This document shows, one piece after another, positions 34,601-42,649 of a DNA stretch of 64,000 bases (position 1 is its first letter; each line of letters begins with the position of its first letter). The position numbers and the translations under genes were made by a program. The DNA is from Scolanthus callimorphus (Eukaryota > Cnidaria > Anthozoa > Actiniaria > Edwardsiidae). The DNA is taken from positions 2,542,001 to 2,606,000 of the forward strand of contig CM066923.1 of the NCBI GenBank assembly GCA_033964015.1, written 5' to 3'. The notes under the pieces were generated by a model. It did not search any database. It was not told the origin of the DNA and was given only the letters and a program-made list of their open reading frames with translations.

Positions 34601-37600
34601 CCAATATCCAGGACCTCCTGTTCTTCAGTCTCTTCCAACAACGGTATTGAACAATTGAATTTAGGGGGGGGGGGACTTAGGGTGGGAGGACTTAGGGTGG
34701 GGGGACTTAGGGTGGGGGGGGGGGGGATGTCAATCGCTTGTATGGGATATTCGGTGATAAATCGTTGGACAGGATAGGGTATGAAAGGCCCGAAACCGAA
34801 ACCCGAAACCGACAAACTTGGTCACCAGAATGTTTGTCATAGAGAGGATGTTCTATCTGTTATAATTAAGTCAGCAGATGGCAAATGAAAGTGAAAACTT
34901 AGTCGCCAGAGATAAAAGTCTACTCAGTTTCGCGACTGTGATGGTCGTAGTTAAGACTTTCGGGCTCTCGTTTTGGTTTTAAGGATGAGCTTCTCCTACG
35001 TTATGTGGCCCGTTCCAGCGTTGTATCCCGTTCCAACGTAAAATGACCCAAACAGGCTTAAATTTGAGGTTCCCACCTTATCTGTGGAACTCCTACGACA
35101 CCGAAACCTCTAAAATGCAACTAACACGAACAATGTTGGTTGCCATGTTCTTGTATTTTTTGTTTTTCACCATTTTGTGGCAATTGTTTTTTTTTTTAAA
35201 CCTTCATTCCAATCTTTTTCAGGGCCTTCTGCCGCCTCCTCCGATGCAGCAACCCCCATTTGACAACAAGCCTTCTTCTTCCCAAGCTAACATGCCTCCC
35301 ACAGGTCCTGCCCCCGCCTCTTTTGCCGCTGCTGCCCCTCCCACTCCTGCTTCACTACAACCTTCACACGGACCTCAGGCGGTTACTGCTGCCACTGCGA
35401 ACCCGCCTCTGGTATGTACACGGCTCTGTAGTAAAATTTAATAGGGAGCGAGTGGAACAAAATTTGAAACCGAACTTTTTTGGAAGCCATTTATTTTGAT
35501 TGGCCAATTTACCTCTTCTTGGTCGACTATAACTTTATTACTCATTGAACATTTATAACGATTGCCATTCAAATGTGTCGCATGGAGTTTCTCGTTTTCA
35601 CCTTACCATTGTGTCCTTTTCCTCAGCCACAACCCTCTACCAAAGCTACTCCTCAAGCTGCCATACCCAAAGCCACACCCCAGCCTCACAAACAACCTCC
35701 CTTCGCTACAAGGCCAGCTGCTGAGTCACCACATCCCATTAGTGCTGCGGCCGCTGTTGCCTCAGGGAGTGCCACAGAGATCAAGACTCGGCCCTCTAAC
35801 AGTTTCGAAAGGATTATGCTGCGTTTGTCTACCATGTATCCGCATTACTCAAGGTGGGGATCAAGTGTTTACTGTTGGAATTGCTGGAGTTAATACAGCA
35901 TTGGGTTAATACATAAGACAATGCGTGCACTTCTGTCAAGGGTTCCTCGTGCTTGTGCTTGAATTGAAAGCTTAACCTCTACCTCAAACCTTTTTTCTGT
36001 TGTTCCGTACCGTCCTAATATAATTGTATTTATAAGTAAGCCCCCTAGATGAGCTAGAAGTGCTCTTGGGGCAAACTCAAGAAAATATGTTAAAAACTCT
36101 ACCTGATAACCTCTAACTGATAACTTCCCACAAGAATTCCATACTATCGTGTCTCCCCTCCTGAAATTCCATTTTAGATTGTTGATATATCCTGGCCTGG
36201 AATTGCCTATTTTTCAGATCATTGCCTCTAGAATTTTGATCTACCCCTGGAATTCCAAAAACAAATGAACCTATGGCCCCTGGAATTCCAAGGTCCTTGG
36301 GTAGGCGCCATCATCAGCGCGCGCGCTAAAAAGAACCAATGAAAAGACCGTTTGGCTGCGCGCGCGCTGCTTTTGTTTTGTATTTTTGCCTTTTTGTTGT
36401 GGTATAGCCTCGTGAGTCCACAACATTTTGACCACTTTATTACGTCATTTATATAAGAAGTCATACCACGGAAAATCCGAGGACATTTGTTAAATGGAAA
36501 CCAATTTATACCTTTCTGTTTGTTTAGGACTGACCTTACTGGTTTCATAAAGGAAGTACGGCAGAACAAGCATGGCACATTGACGGGCCTGTCACTAGAA
36601 GAGATTGTGGCTAGTGTCGCATCGCTAGTGGAGGAGAAACAAAAGGTGATAACATCCATTTTAGGGGGGAGGGGTGAACTTGCGTGGGTGTGGACCAATA
36701 CATAAAATAAGGCGCTCCGATAAGAAAATGACGTCTTCGCAACAGGCCTCGCTGGACATGTCTCACAAACCATATCATCCCGACCATTGCTGGGTTTCAT
36801 ATCGTTAGTTCCTGGGGCGAATTCTTTAATATTAAAATTATGAACGTACGACCTACATAACAAGAAAAAGCATGTTGAAGTAATGACGTTTTGCGTTAAT
36901 CGGAACAAAACTGCTCGATATACAGCCATTCAGAAACTCCAAAATTTACGCCACGTCCGGACTCTCATATAATTCCTGTTTAATTTTGGAGTTTTTGAAT
37001 GACTGTTTCTCGTTCAGTATCCACCCGATTAGTATCAAACTTCGGCATTTTATACAGGTCAACATAAGGAATTCGCCCCAGGCACTGACGAATGAAACCA
37101 TGCCCAGCAATAAAACCTGTAGCTCCCCGAGCTGTGTGTCATTTCATCAGCAAATCGAAAGCAATGTTGCACGTCTGATGCTGAGAATGTGAATTTGTGG
37201 CAAATATCCAGTGAGGAATATTGCTGATTGGTGGAAAATATACATCTGATTCATTGGACGCATTGGGAGTGCGAGCTTTGTTATGAGCGTGAAATAAGTG
37301 TAAAAATATCGTACGTGTTAATTATACTTCAAAGTCTCGGTGATTATTGGCCGATATTCACGTCGCCTTCGGCACACAGAGTTGTAGACTTTCTCAAAGT
37401 TCTTTAAAAAAAATTCGTGCTTGGTTGGGTCATTTTATCCGGCTCGCTTTGGTTAGTGTCTTTGAGAGGTTGGTATTTTATGTCTGTGAAAACGATTGGT
37501 CGGGAGGGCTAGTCGGCTACCCAGTTCCACTGGGCCTTGCAAGTATTTACCATCACGTTTCAAAACACGCAATTAGCGTTCTATAACGTGCAATACAGTC

Positions 37601-38576
37601 TAATGTCATCATTCTGTCTTCCTTGCTAGGCTGGCCTTATACGAGGACCTCCCCCTGTAGTACCAGCGGGTCCACCCCGCACCAACGCTCAACCCAGGTT
37701 CCCCGTTCCAACACCAAAGGCAGCCCACCCCGAAGCCAAACCTGCTCGTTCGAACAGCGACCCACATAAACCTGGTACAGCACAGCGAGTGAGGCTAGAC
37801 CTTGATGATGACGATCCCTGTGTTATCTGTCACGAGGAGATGGTCATGGATACTGTCACGCTAGAATGCGGTCACAGGTATCATAATCCGGTAAGTCATG
37901 TCACGCAACTTCTGAAGTCACTCCTGAAGCCAGTTTTGTATTATATTAAGGGCCCGCTGACATTTATACGCTGGATGTCCCAGCTAGCTTCGTCGACGCG
38001 AGTTCACTTGTTTACAGAGTTTGTGTAGCGAACAGCGGCCTTGCTTCACCGAGTCAGCCCACCTCACGTTAAAGGGAGGCTGTCACGATACGCGCATGCT
38101 CCGGGAACGATCACTGAGCAAAACTATTTAGACCATCCTATCAGAAAACTATTAAAGAATATGTAAAACGTAAACATTTGGTCGGATGGATCAAGAAATA
38201 GCGAGATTAAAACGGATTGTTTTCGCGGTTTTCAGCCTTCGCTGGCCATCGTTACGGGACGATACTTCTTTGTTTCGAGATGCGCAGAACAGCTGCGCAG
38301 TTGCGTGACAGCCTCCCTTTAACTGGCGCTGAGCCAGCTACTTTGCCCGTTGTGTAACGTTCCCCCCAGCAGAGGTGCTTCACGGCGAGAAATTGTTTTC
38401 ATTTTTTCTCGCCGTGAGAGACCCCGTCATAGCCGGGAATGTATAACGTAGAACAAAGCAAGAAAAACTTGTTCTCTTTCCAGTGTATCCGCAAGTGGTT
38501 GATGGGCGAGCAGAGCACATGTCCCACGTGTAGGGTACACGCCCTTCTCCCGGATGAGTTCCCACGCTTACGATGA
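7693..38576 (+). CDS. TTC3/DZIP3-type E3 ubiquitin ligase, 43 exons
   Basis: Predicted TPR plus RING-H2 ubiquitin ligase of 1865 residues; human TTC3 is about 2,000 residues and has the same domain order. Exons: 7693-7747, 7850-7944, 8080-8134, 8925-8977, 9686-9729, 10314-10401, 10725-10787, 11098-11159, 12309-12376, 12683-12765, 13036-13130, 13540-13657, 15824-15968, 16355-16442, 17162-17288, 18107-18140, 18644-18677, 18970-19123, 19277-19348, 20057-20146, 21125-21205, 21677-21789, 22097-22223, 22518-22626, 22834-22943, 23260-23411, 23703-23863, 24314-24348, 24436-24546, 24920-24970, 25113-25201, 25395-25643, 26158-27232, 27963-28162, 28411-28507, 29266-29372, 33851-33944, 34518-34643, 35223-35411, 35627-35853, 36528-36645, 37630-37890, 38484-38576. 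Every junction is GT-AG and every phase closes, giving 5598 coding bases. Exon 4 (8925-8977) is the least certain: a longer version would hit a stop. TTC3 in mammals ubiquitinates phosphorylated AKT; that activity is not shown here. Family call is firm, and small exons could differ in detail. Confidence 0.9.
10805..11018 (-). mobile_element. tRNA-derived SINE in TTC3-like intron
   Basis: Read on the minus strand, the head from about 11018 has an A-box-like TGGCGCAGTGGTAGAG and, about 35 bases on, a B-box-like GGGAGTTCAAACC. Both have the spacing of a tRNA gene's internal promoter. The body follows with CTTCTCGGATAAGGGCG and GTAAAACCGTAGGCCCCG, resembling the conserved central domain of several marine-animal SINEs. 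It is not a functional tRNA because the acceptor stem does not close. Exact ends are approximate. Confidence 0.78.
11474..12228. repeat. Cluster of three abutting inverted-repeat elements
   Basis: Three MITE-like units follow each other in one intron. (a) About 11474-11676, with ends TTGCAGGGCTCAAAA and TTTCAAGCCCTGTAA. (b) About 11686-11927, with ends AAAGGGCACTTGCACGCTTG and AAGCGTGCGAGTGCCCCTTT. (c) About 11927-12228, with ends AGGGAATAGGTCAAAACA and TGTTTTGACCTCTTCCCT plus an inner GGTACCCAATTTT pair. None carries a credible ORF. The end of (a) is also seen alone near 28182. Confidence 0.7.
12508..12636. repeat. TAGAGC-ended MITE family A, copy 1
   Basis: A 129-bp element with ends TAGAGCAGTTTTCACATGAC and the matching inverted GTCATGTGAAATCCACTCTA. 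It contains CGTGAAACCAATCGCAAAGT and is shared with the copies at 29405-29521 and 63508-63636. It lies in a TTC3-like intron. Confidence 0.85.
14021..15390. mobile_element. 1.37-kb element with CTCGCGAG-rich inverted ends
   Basis: The left end (CATACCG then CTCGAGTAACGTAACATCG, then repeated ACTCGCGAG motifs and TATTTTTATACTCGAAAGAC) is matched in reverse complement at 15300-15390. Inside, a block of about 200 bases around 14700-14920 is repeated in tandem at 14925-15110. Short minus-strand ORFs of up to 131 codons occur but look like no transposase I know. It is in the intron between exons 12 and 13 of the TTC3-like gene. Confidence 0.8.
15592..15755. repeat. Minisatellite with GGAATTTCCAGGG unit
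   Basis: About four imperfect units of roughly 38 bases share GGAATTTCCAGGGCTTAGAT followed by AGACCCCTCCC. Related GGAATTTCCA motifs appear near 36140-36300 and 57410-58100. It lies about 70 bases upstream of exon 13 of the TTC3-like gene. Confidence 0.7.
16532..17064. repeat. TAGAGCAGATTTC MITE family B, long copy
   Basis: A 533-bp element with ends TAGAGCAGATTTCGTATGA and TAATATGAAATCTGCTCTA, internally rich in TGTGACA/TGTCACA motifs. The same ends delimit the 180-bp copy at 48511-48690. The last 13 bases are shared with family A, so the two families look related. The rest of the intron to exon 15 shows nothing else. Confidence 0.78.
17162..19348 (+). other. Acidic then Lys-rich linker of TTC3-like protein
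   Basis: Exons 15-17 encode an Asp/Glu/Ser-rich stretch with repeated S-D-D and E-D patterns. Exons 18-19 encode a strongly basic Lys/Glu-rich stretch (KKKQTKVEK, KAKKKKEKVKDKAK). Such charged linkers are likely disordered; the Lys clusters could act as nuclear localisation signals. No fold is recognised. Confidence 0.6.
18787..18950. repeat. MITE just upstream of exon 18, minus-oriented copy
   Basis: A 164-bp element with inner ends CATCAATGAAATACC and GGTATTTCATTGGTG. Its sequence is the reverse complement of the element at 53826-54009. It stops 19 bases before the acceptor of exon 18 (18970) in the TTC3-like gene, and that exon has a poor pyrimidine tract. Confidence 0.8.
19375..19838. 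mobile_element. hAT-like MITE with 8-bp target duplication
   Basis: Terminal repeats pair CCCAGGGGGGGTACTCGG with the inverted CCGAGTATCCCCGCTGGG and extend through ATATAAAAATGAC. The flanks carry the direct repeat ATCCAGTG at 19367-19374 and 19839-19846, an 8-bp target duplication typical of the hAT superfamily. The interior has an over 20-base G run, a matching C run and several copies of ATACCCCAAAAATACC. It begins 27 bases after exon 19 of the TTC3-like gene. Confidence 0.85.
20765..21045. repeat. CTCCTGGAAA-rich repeat in intron 20
   Basis: This stretch repeats CTGGAAAGTCC/ACTCCTGGAAA motifs in loose tandem, related in texture to the GGAATTTCCA repeats elsewhere. No clear ends or target duplication were found. 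Confidence 0.4.
22008..22078 (+). repeat. tRNA-like SINE head next to exon 23
   Basis: CCTAGCTCAGTTTGTGGAGC fits an A box and GTAGGTTCAAGTCCC fits a B box, 30-odd bases apart. The anticodon arm is degenerate, so this is a tRNA-derived repeat or tRNA pseudogene rather than a working tRNA. The T-rich tract after it forms the pyrimidine tract of the acceptor of TTC3-like exon 23 (22097). Confidence 0.65.
22518..23411 (+). other. Cys/His-rich zinc module typical of TTC3/DZIP3
   Basis: Exons 24-26 (residues about 649-771) carry ordered metal-ligand candidates: CRYSSC, then LICNESCKIEYHHSCW, then CMTPDC. The intervening IYLTDPDYKGFVRL and the DKDFLDDECMTPDCGAP segment are, to my recollection, characteristic of the TTC3/DZIP3 pair and are the strongest family evidence outside the RING. 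A zinc-binding fold is inferred from residue spacing. Confidence 0.82.
23143..23240 (+). repeat. 48-bp tandem duplication at intron 3' end
   Basis: Two near-identical 48-base units (23143-23190 and 23191-23238) each begin CGTTACACCCCTCAAGTGG and end CATTCGCAGAAT. They sit just before exon 26 of the TTC3-like gene. Each unit carries its own CGCAG, so the intron has two extra acceptor-like sites before the real one at 23258-23259. Confidence 0.88.
25684..25800 (+). repeat. Truncated copy of CAGTAAAAACCCGC element
   Basis: TACAGTAAAAACCCGC followed by a GGTTCTTA-like region matches the left end of the element at 31052-31674. No right terminal repeat is seen before exon 33, so the copy is partial. 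Confidence 0.55.
26158..27232 (+). other. Large exon: conserved helical segment, Ser/Thr-rich tail
   Basis: Exon 33 (1,075 bases, residues about 1004-1362) begins with a compact segment (GPLDVTDVLLL, GGLKQLFSLCGQFVVQGNIV) resembling the globular domain before the coiled coil in TTC3/DZIP3. It is followed by about 220 residues rich in Ser, Thr, Asn and Asp, probably disordered, and then by the start of a coiled coil (LQEKEELARKFQEIQDKLNI). The acceptor is AG at 26156-26157; codon completion with the previous exon (TC plus A) gives Ser and confirms the junction. Confidence 0.8.
27963..29372 (+). other. Coiled-coil exons 34-36 of TTC3-like protein
   Basis: These exons continue the coiled coil begun in exon 33, with heptad-like leucines in QELGKLRDDFEENKKLAQSL and LQEELAAATTELASEK. 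Exon 36 (29266-29372) ends with a helical segment (ERAFQEAHITVNNLIAA). Coiled coils in this family are thought to mediate self-association; that role is inferred. Confidence 0.75.
28523..29175. repeat. 650-bp imperfect GTT-rich trinucleotide tract
   Basis: A long run of imperfect TTG/CTG/TGC triplets, with higher-order repeats such as GCTGTCGAAGTTGTTGCT recurring three times, fills most of the intron after exon 35 of the TTC3-like gene. On the minus strand it yields Gln/Asn/Ser/Thr-rich ORFs, and on the plus strand Leu/Val/Cys-rich ones. These are translations of the repeat and not genes. Confidence 0.85.
29405..29521. repeat. TAGAGC-ended MITE family A, copy 2
   Basis: A 117-bp copy with ends TAGAGCGAATTTCATATGAC and GTCATCTGAAATCCACTCTA. 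It shares the interior GTGAAACCAATCTCAAAGT with the copies at 12508 and 63508. It lies 32 bases downstream of TTC3-like exon 36. Confidence 0.85.
31052..31674. mobile_element. pogo/Tigger-like MITE nested in the TTAA element
   Basis: Ends CAGTAAAAACCCGC and GCAGGTTTTTTTACTG are inverted copies flanked by TA on both sides (31050-31051, 31675-31676). A TA target site and CAGT-type ends fit Tc1/mariner-pogo elements. It is inserted inside the 30230-33822 element and has no transposase ORF. Confidence 0.78.
31277..31468. repeat. Third-level nested inverted repeat
   Basis: TGTGTGGTTCC at 31277 pairs with GGAACCACACA ending at 31468, and pairing continues through CCCCCTACGGAAGGG against CCCTTCCGTGGAGGGGG. 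It lies inside the pogo-like element, which itself lies inside the TTAA element. Confidence 0.75.
34518..37800 (+). other. Proline/alanine-rich region before the RING
   Basis: Exons 38-40 and most of exon 42 are Pro/Ala-rich (for example GLLPPPPMQQPP, PAPASFAAAAPPTPAS). They are interrupted by a short helical unit in exons 40-41 (SFERIMLRLSTMYPHY through EEIVASVASLVEEKQK). That unit resembles a conserved small helical motif ahead of the RING in TTC3/DZIP3. The Pro-rich parts are probably flexible. Confidence 0.65.
34655..34730 (+). repeat. G-rich minisatellite with TTAGGG units
   Basis: About three units of GGGACTTAGGGTGGG sit between longer G runs, just after TTC3-like exon 38. TTAGGG appears once per unit rather than in uninterrupted tandem, so it is not a telomere repeat, but the strand is likely able to form G-quadruplexes. 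Confidence 0.6.
37815..38576 (+). other. C-terminal RING-H2 domain of TTC3-like protein
   Basis: Split by the last intron, the domain reads CVIC-x12-C-x-H-x2-H-x2-C-x11-C-x2-C (residues about 1812 to 1858): CVIC, then ECGHRYH, then NPC, then CPTC. All eight zinc ligands are present in C3H2C3 order, as required for E2 recruitment, and the Trp after the sixth ligand (IRKWL) is also there. The protein ends seventeen or so residues later. Confidence 0.92.
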
Positions 38577-39032
38577 AACCGACCTAGCTAGTTTAACTTG
38601 TACTAGTTATAACGTCTGGATTGCGCTTTTCAGAATTTTATGTTTGTCGCTATAGTAACCTTCCGTTATTTTATATTATCTTGTTCAACTTTTTCTTCGT
38701 ATTTTTAATTGCTCTTTTGTAAATACAGATATATTTTCTTAGAAATTCCGTATAATGTGTTCTATAATATAGTCCCTTATATTTTTCTGGTTCTATTTAT
38801 CCCACACGGCTTGCTCTTGTTTGATCAAAATTTGACAACTTGATCTTTTCAAAAATTTCTCTGAAAGCCTAGAACATTTTAGCATAGCACTCTTTAACAG
38901 CAAGCACTGTAATCAATATAACAGCAATACTGTAATACATAAAGCAGTCATGTGTCTTTCTTGATTTAGAATGTGATTTGGTTTTGTTGGATAGAGAATA
39001 CTAGTGTTCACTAAATGTAGGATAAGAAATGT

Positions 39033-39038
39033 AATAAA
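39033..39038 (+). terminator. Polyadenylation signal of TTC3-like gene
   Basis: AATAAA lies about 460 bases after the stop at 38574-38576, at the end of an AT-rich stretch without ORFs that fits a 3' UTR (38577 to about 39055). Confidence 0.55.
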
Positions 39039-39164
39039 GATGAAGAAAGTTATTAGTTATCTTCTTTAAAGTCAATTTCCAGTGAAATTAACTGTACCAT
39101 CCAGTCGCCAAATGACTCCTAATTTTAAAAAAGTGGTCGCCAGATGCAACAGTTTAGTCGCCAA

Positions 39165-39260
39165 AACCAGTGCCATAGCTATCGGAGGGGCAGAGGGGAG
39201 TTGCCCCCCCCCCCCCAGCGAAGTAAACATTTTAGAAATTTTAGTGTCAACATGTGGAAA
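39165..39260. repeat. G/C-run repeat, shared with 6800-7010 and 58676-58830
   Basis: TTGCCCC with a C run, then CAGCGAAGTAAACATTTTAG and TAGTGTCAACATGTGG, is nearly the same as at 58710-58750 and, inverted, near 6910-6950. Confidence 0.6.
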
Positions 39261-39299
39261 CCCCTATCGCTATTTGTAAAGTTACTTCAGTTTATTCGC

Positions 39300-40105
39300 A
39301 CTCACTCGACCCTTTGAGTAGCTATATAGTTATTACACCAGGGATTATAAACTAAACAGCTAACACATGTACCACTAGCGCCACGGCGTCTTTACTAGCA
39401 TTTAATGGATCAAATCAACATGATTATGCCATCCGCAATGCATTTATAACGGCCAAGAAATGCTCATATAATTAATAGGACTTGACCCTTTTACTATCCA
39501 AATTAATGTAGTAGCAAATGGGTTTGCCTTGTGTCGAACAGTACCATAAAGCTGACGGCTAAAGGACAGGCTGTATGCATGTATTAAAAAAAACTGGCAG
39601 ACAACTCGTCATGTCCCTGAAAGACGTCCTAGGACCTCGCGGGTTTAGGGGTACAAAAACGGTCTCGGATTTTGAATATTTCGGAGCTCGGAGTTTCAAT
39701 TTATGAAGCTTTGAAAAGCTCAACTCAGATCGATTGCTGGCTCAATTTTTTATGATTATTATTATTTTTTGCCTGCATGGAAAAATCGCGAAAAGCCGCT
39801 CGCGGGTTTTCACATATCAGGAAAATCGGGCTCCCGGAGGCTAGGCGAGACTCGGATTTTACCATGCTATATATACCTGGCTTTTGGCGGGTAAATTTGG
39901 ATATGTGTGTAACGGAAATCAGTTCTTAGTAACCAATTTTCATAGTTGCGGCTAGCTGACAACAAATATCCTTTGATTGTTTTCCATGTGTCGGGATTTT
40001 TGTTATTAGATCTTAATTCCTCTATTCAAGGATTTCAAATATTGACGTCAACATGTATATCCCTATTAGTGACCACCTTTTAATGTGTCTGAATGCAATT
40101 TATTA
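39300..40105. other. Intergenic, nothing recognised
   Basis: This is AT-rich sequence downstream of the TTC3-like gene with no ORF, RNA gene or repeat that I can support. Confidence 0.4.
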
Positions 40106-40110
40106 GACGT

Positions 40111-40245
40111 AGCCTGCGTAGCGGCTCTAAAAGGGAAGGGGAGGGAGTCGGGGCGAGCGAAAACCGGAAATAGCGGCCCGCGCTATTTCCGGTTTTCGCT
40201 CGCCCCGTCTCCCTCCCCTTCCCTTTTAGAGCCGCTACGCAGGCT
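40111..40245. repeat. Near-perfect 135-bp palindrome
   Basis: Two 65-base arms (40111-40175 and 40181-40245) are reverse complements with a single mismatch, separated by GCCCG. The arms begin AGCCTGCGTAGCGGCTC and contain a GGGAAGGGGAGGGAG tract. Such an element can extrude as a cruciform and probably is a hairpin MITE. Confidence 0.92.
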
Positions 40246-40488
40246 AATTTAGACGAAGTTAAACTGAGGCTGTGCTTGCGCGGGCCTGGGACTAGGCCCT
40301 TGGCTATGCCTGCGGCCTCCCCGCATCCCGCTGTGGCGTGCTTGCATTTCCAGCGTCACATGAGAGTTGGCAGGACTTCTGTATCTCCCGTGTAATTTTC
40401 AACACAAAAGACATGCAGAGAAGCCGCCAGAGGGGGGCTCCTGTGAACAAAAATAGTTTTTTCAGGTGTTTGAGTACTAGGCGATTTT

Positions 40489-40557
40489 CCTGCTAGCAGA
40501 GGCCTCTTTCCTCTGCATTTCGCTGGCTCAGCGAAAAAAGAGGCCTCTGCTAGCAGG
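40489..40557. repeat. 69-bp palindromic element
   Basis: CCTGCTAGCAGAGGCCTCTT at 40489 is matched by its exact reverse complement ending at 40557, with a loop near 40511-40535. Similar GCTAGCAGAGG ends appear near 42838, 42965 and 44108, suggesting a dispersed family. Confidence 0.85.
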
Positions 40558-40664
40558 GAATAGGCGATGGGTCAGGTACATTGATTTACTTATACCTACT
40601 AGTCCACCTAATATAATAAAGAATTACCAGAAAAGAACCCGTGTAGGGAAAGAGCTAAAAAACA

Positions 40665-40770
40665 ATGGTACTTTTGAGGAGCCCGATTTTGTCATGGGAG
40701 GTGGTGGGTGGCAGGACGAGGTACCCCTCCCCAACTCCCTAAATCGGATCCTACAGAGTACCATGGTTTT
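40665..40770. repeat. Inverted repeat with TGGTACT ends
   Basis: ATGGTACTTTTGAGGAGCCC near 40665 pairs imperfectly with the reverse complement of GGATCCTACAGAGTACCATG ending near 40768. It is a probable short MITE. Confidence 0.5.
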
Positions 40771-41121
40771 GACCTCTCCCCGTCACCGACGTCACCCTTT
40801 GACAGATAAGCTTTAGTTCCAAAGATCAAAATTGCGCGTCAAAATTGGCGGAATTTAAGCGAAAATATTCGGCCATTCAGAAACTGTTCCTCGCACAGGA
40901 CACATCGGAAACTAGAAGTATATAGATAGTACACTGATGCATTTATATAAAACATGATTTTTACGCAACATTTTCCAGAAATTGTTAAGTAAGTTTTGTC
41001 TTACTCAGAGTATTATATAATAATACTTCCCAGAGTATTCGTCCCAACGGAAGCGATTGCACGAATTATATCCAACATATTTTTGTGGCTTGACCCCCTG
41101 GACAAAAATGTATAGATAGGT

Positions 41122-41551
41122 CCCGGGGGGGGGGGGGGGGGGGGGGGGTACTCCCAAAACTTTTATACGGGGATGCTCGGCCCAGATTCTGGACCCCTTA
41201 CCCTTTTTTATACCAATTTCAGAGCAAAAAAGGTACCCCTTTCTTATACCAAAGCCGAAAAAGGTACCCCTTTCTTATACCAAGCCTGAAAAATCGGATT
41301 TGTGCTCTGTTAAAAAATAAACGGTTTGGCTCGCGCTTTGCGGTTGGACAACCGGTGAAATACAGACCCTTTTTTATACCAAAATTACAATTTTTCCTAC
41401 TGTTTTTATACCCAGTCCAGCCTGAAAACCCTACCCCTTTTTTATACCCAGCCTGAAAACCCTACCCCTTTCTTATACCTCTAGCCTGAAAACCCTACCC
41501 CTTTCGGGCCGAGCATCCCCGTATAGTCCAATATAGGGAGTACCCCCCGGG
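41122..41551. mobile_element. hAT-like MITE, second copy, 8-bp target duplication
   Basis: Terminal repeats CCCGGGGGG...GGTACTCCC and GGGAGTACCCCCCGGG are flanked by the direct repeat AGATAGGT (41114-41121 and 41552-41559). Inner arms pair ATACGGGGATGCTCGGCC with GGCCGAGCATCCCCGTAT. The interior repeats ACCCCTTTCTTATACC-type units. The structure matches the element at 19375-19838, though the sequence has diverged. Confidence 0.87.
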
Positions 41552-42130
41552 AGATAGGTACGGTTTTGATACACCTATATATATACATTTCCTTCCGTGA
41601 CGCATTACGGGCTATAACAGACAGTTATGACGGTCTGAAATAGGTATATATATAGAAAGTGGACTATTAGAATGATCTAGGTCAATGTTTAATAGAGGCC
41701 ATGAATTCTGAACTCAAATAACTCCTGTACGCGCTCGGGGCTTCCTTTCCATTAATTCAACAAAGATGGCCTACAATTATTATTTTTCTGGAAAATAAAA
41801 TGGCGGGCAAACGATGCCATATTAAATTACAAACACTAAAGCGGCGCTGTAAATTCTCATTTGCCCCCCTAGGTACGACTATTCCGACAGCCGAAATATT
41901 ATGTTTTCAAATTAGTATACGTTGAACTTTCTAGTGCAACAAACTTGAAGCTACTCGAAGTGAAATACTAATAATTGTACACTAAGTGATATAAATACAG
42001 ACGTCTCAGAACTATACTACTCCTTTCATCGGTTTATATTTCAACTGAAATATGCGCCCACAAAAAAGCCATACAACAAAATGCATGCGGCGCGCGCGTG
42101 TCGTGTCTACACATAAATCGAAATTGGATA

Positions 42131-42511
42131 TTAATAGTAAGTCACTCGACCGTAGAGTGAGTTGACGGAATATAAGTCCAGCTTCCTTTGCTTCCGTGTT
42201 CCGATAACCGTTTCAGTTAAAACAGCTCCACCGGAATGTGCCCGCGCGGCTTCAAGTTCGTAACCAAAAATTAACGATATGGCCCCTTCGAACGATTTCC
42301 ACAGTAGCCAACTGGGCGTTGTCAAGTGCTTCTCGTTTTCATACAAAAGCTTAATACGAAGAATATCTCGCTTTTCACGACCACCCATGCCTGTCGATAT
42401 CATTTTATCGAGTCTTTCCACTCCAATCTGGGCGAGTCCTTGTTGAAGCCTAGCTTCCTTGATGTATCTGTGAGAACCATTCCTTAGATAAGCGACAATT
42501 AATGCTGACAT
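42131..42511 (-). CDS. Hypothetical 126-residue protein
   Basis: A continuous minus-strand ORF begins with ATG at 42509-42511 and ends with a TAA. The protein is hydrophilic, with a Lys/Arg/Glu-rich helical first half (IKEARLQQGLAQIGVERLDK, GGREKRDILRIKLLYENE) and no signal peptide or membrane helix. Codon use looks balanced and the ORF does not coincide with any inverted repeat I found. I see no recognisable domain, no TATA box and no nearby canonical poly(A) signal on its strand. It could be a short lineage-specific gene, an exon of an unannotated gene, or chance. Confidence 0.3.
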   Translation of the reverse strand: MSALIVAYLRNGSHRYIKEARLQQGLAQIGVERLDKMISTGMGGREKRDILRIKLLYENEKHLTTPSWLLWKSFEGAISLIFGYELEAARAHSGGAVLTETVIGTRKQRKLDLYSVNSLYGRVTYY

Positions 42512-42649
42512 ATTGGTGTACGAGACTATGTCTCAGCGAGTATCTTTCACAATTCTGTCTTCAGAATCCAACTGAATAGTTTACGCAGGGCGTGGCCGTG
42601 CGGCATGGCCAGAATTGAGCCTGTAGCAATGAATTTGTTGTTGTTTCTA

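Noticed and set aside
34655..34730. Interstitial telomere repeat
   Set aside because: TTAGGG is only one part of a longer GACTTAGGGTGGG unit and is not in uninterrupted tandem.
36228..36929. 233-codon minus-strand ORF
   Set aside because: It is antisense across TTC3-like exon 41 and its flanks, has no domain, and the plus strand is clearly coding there.
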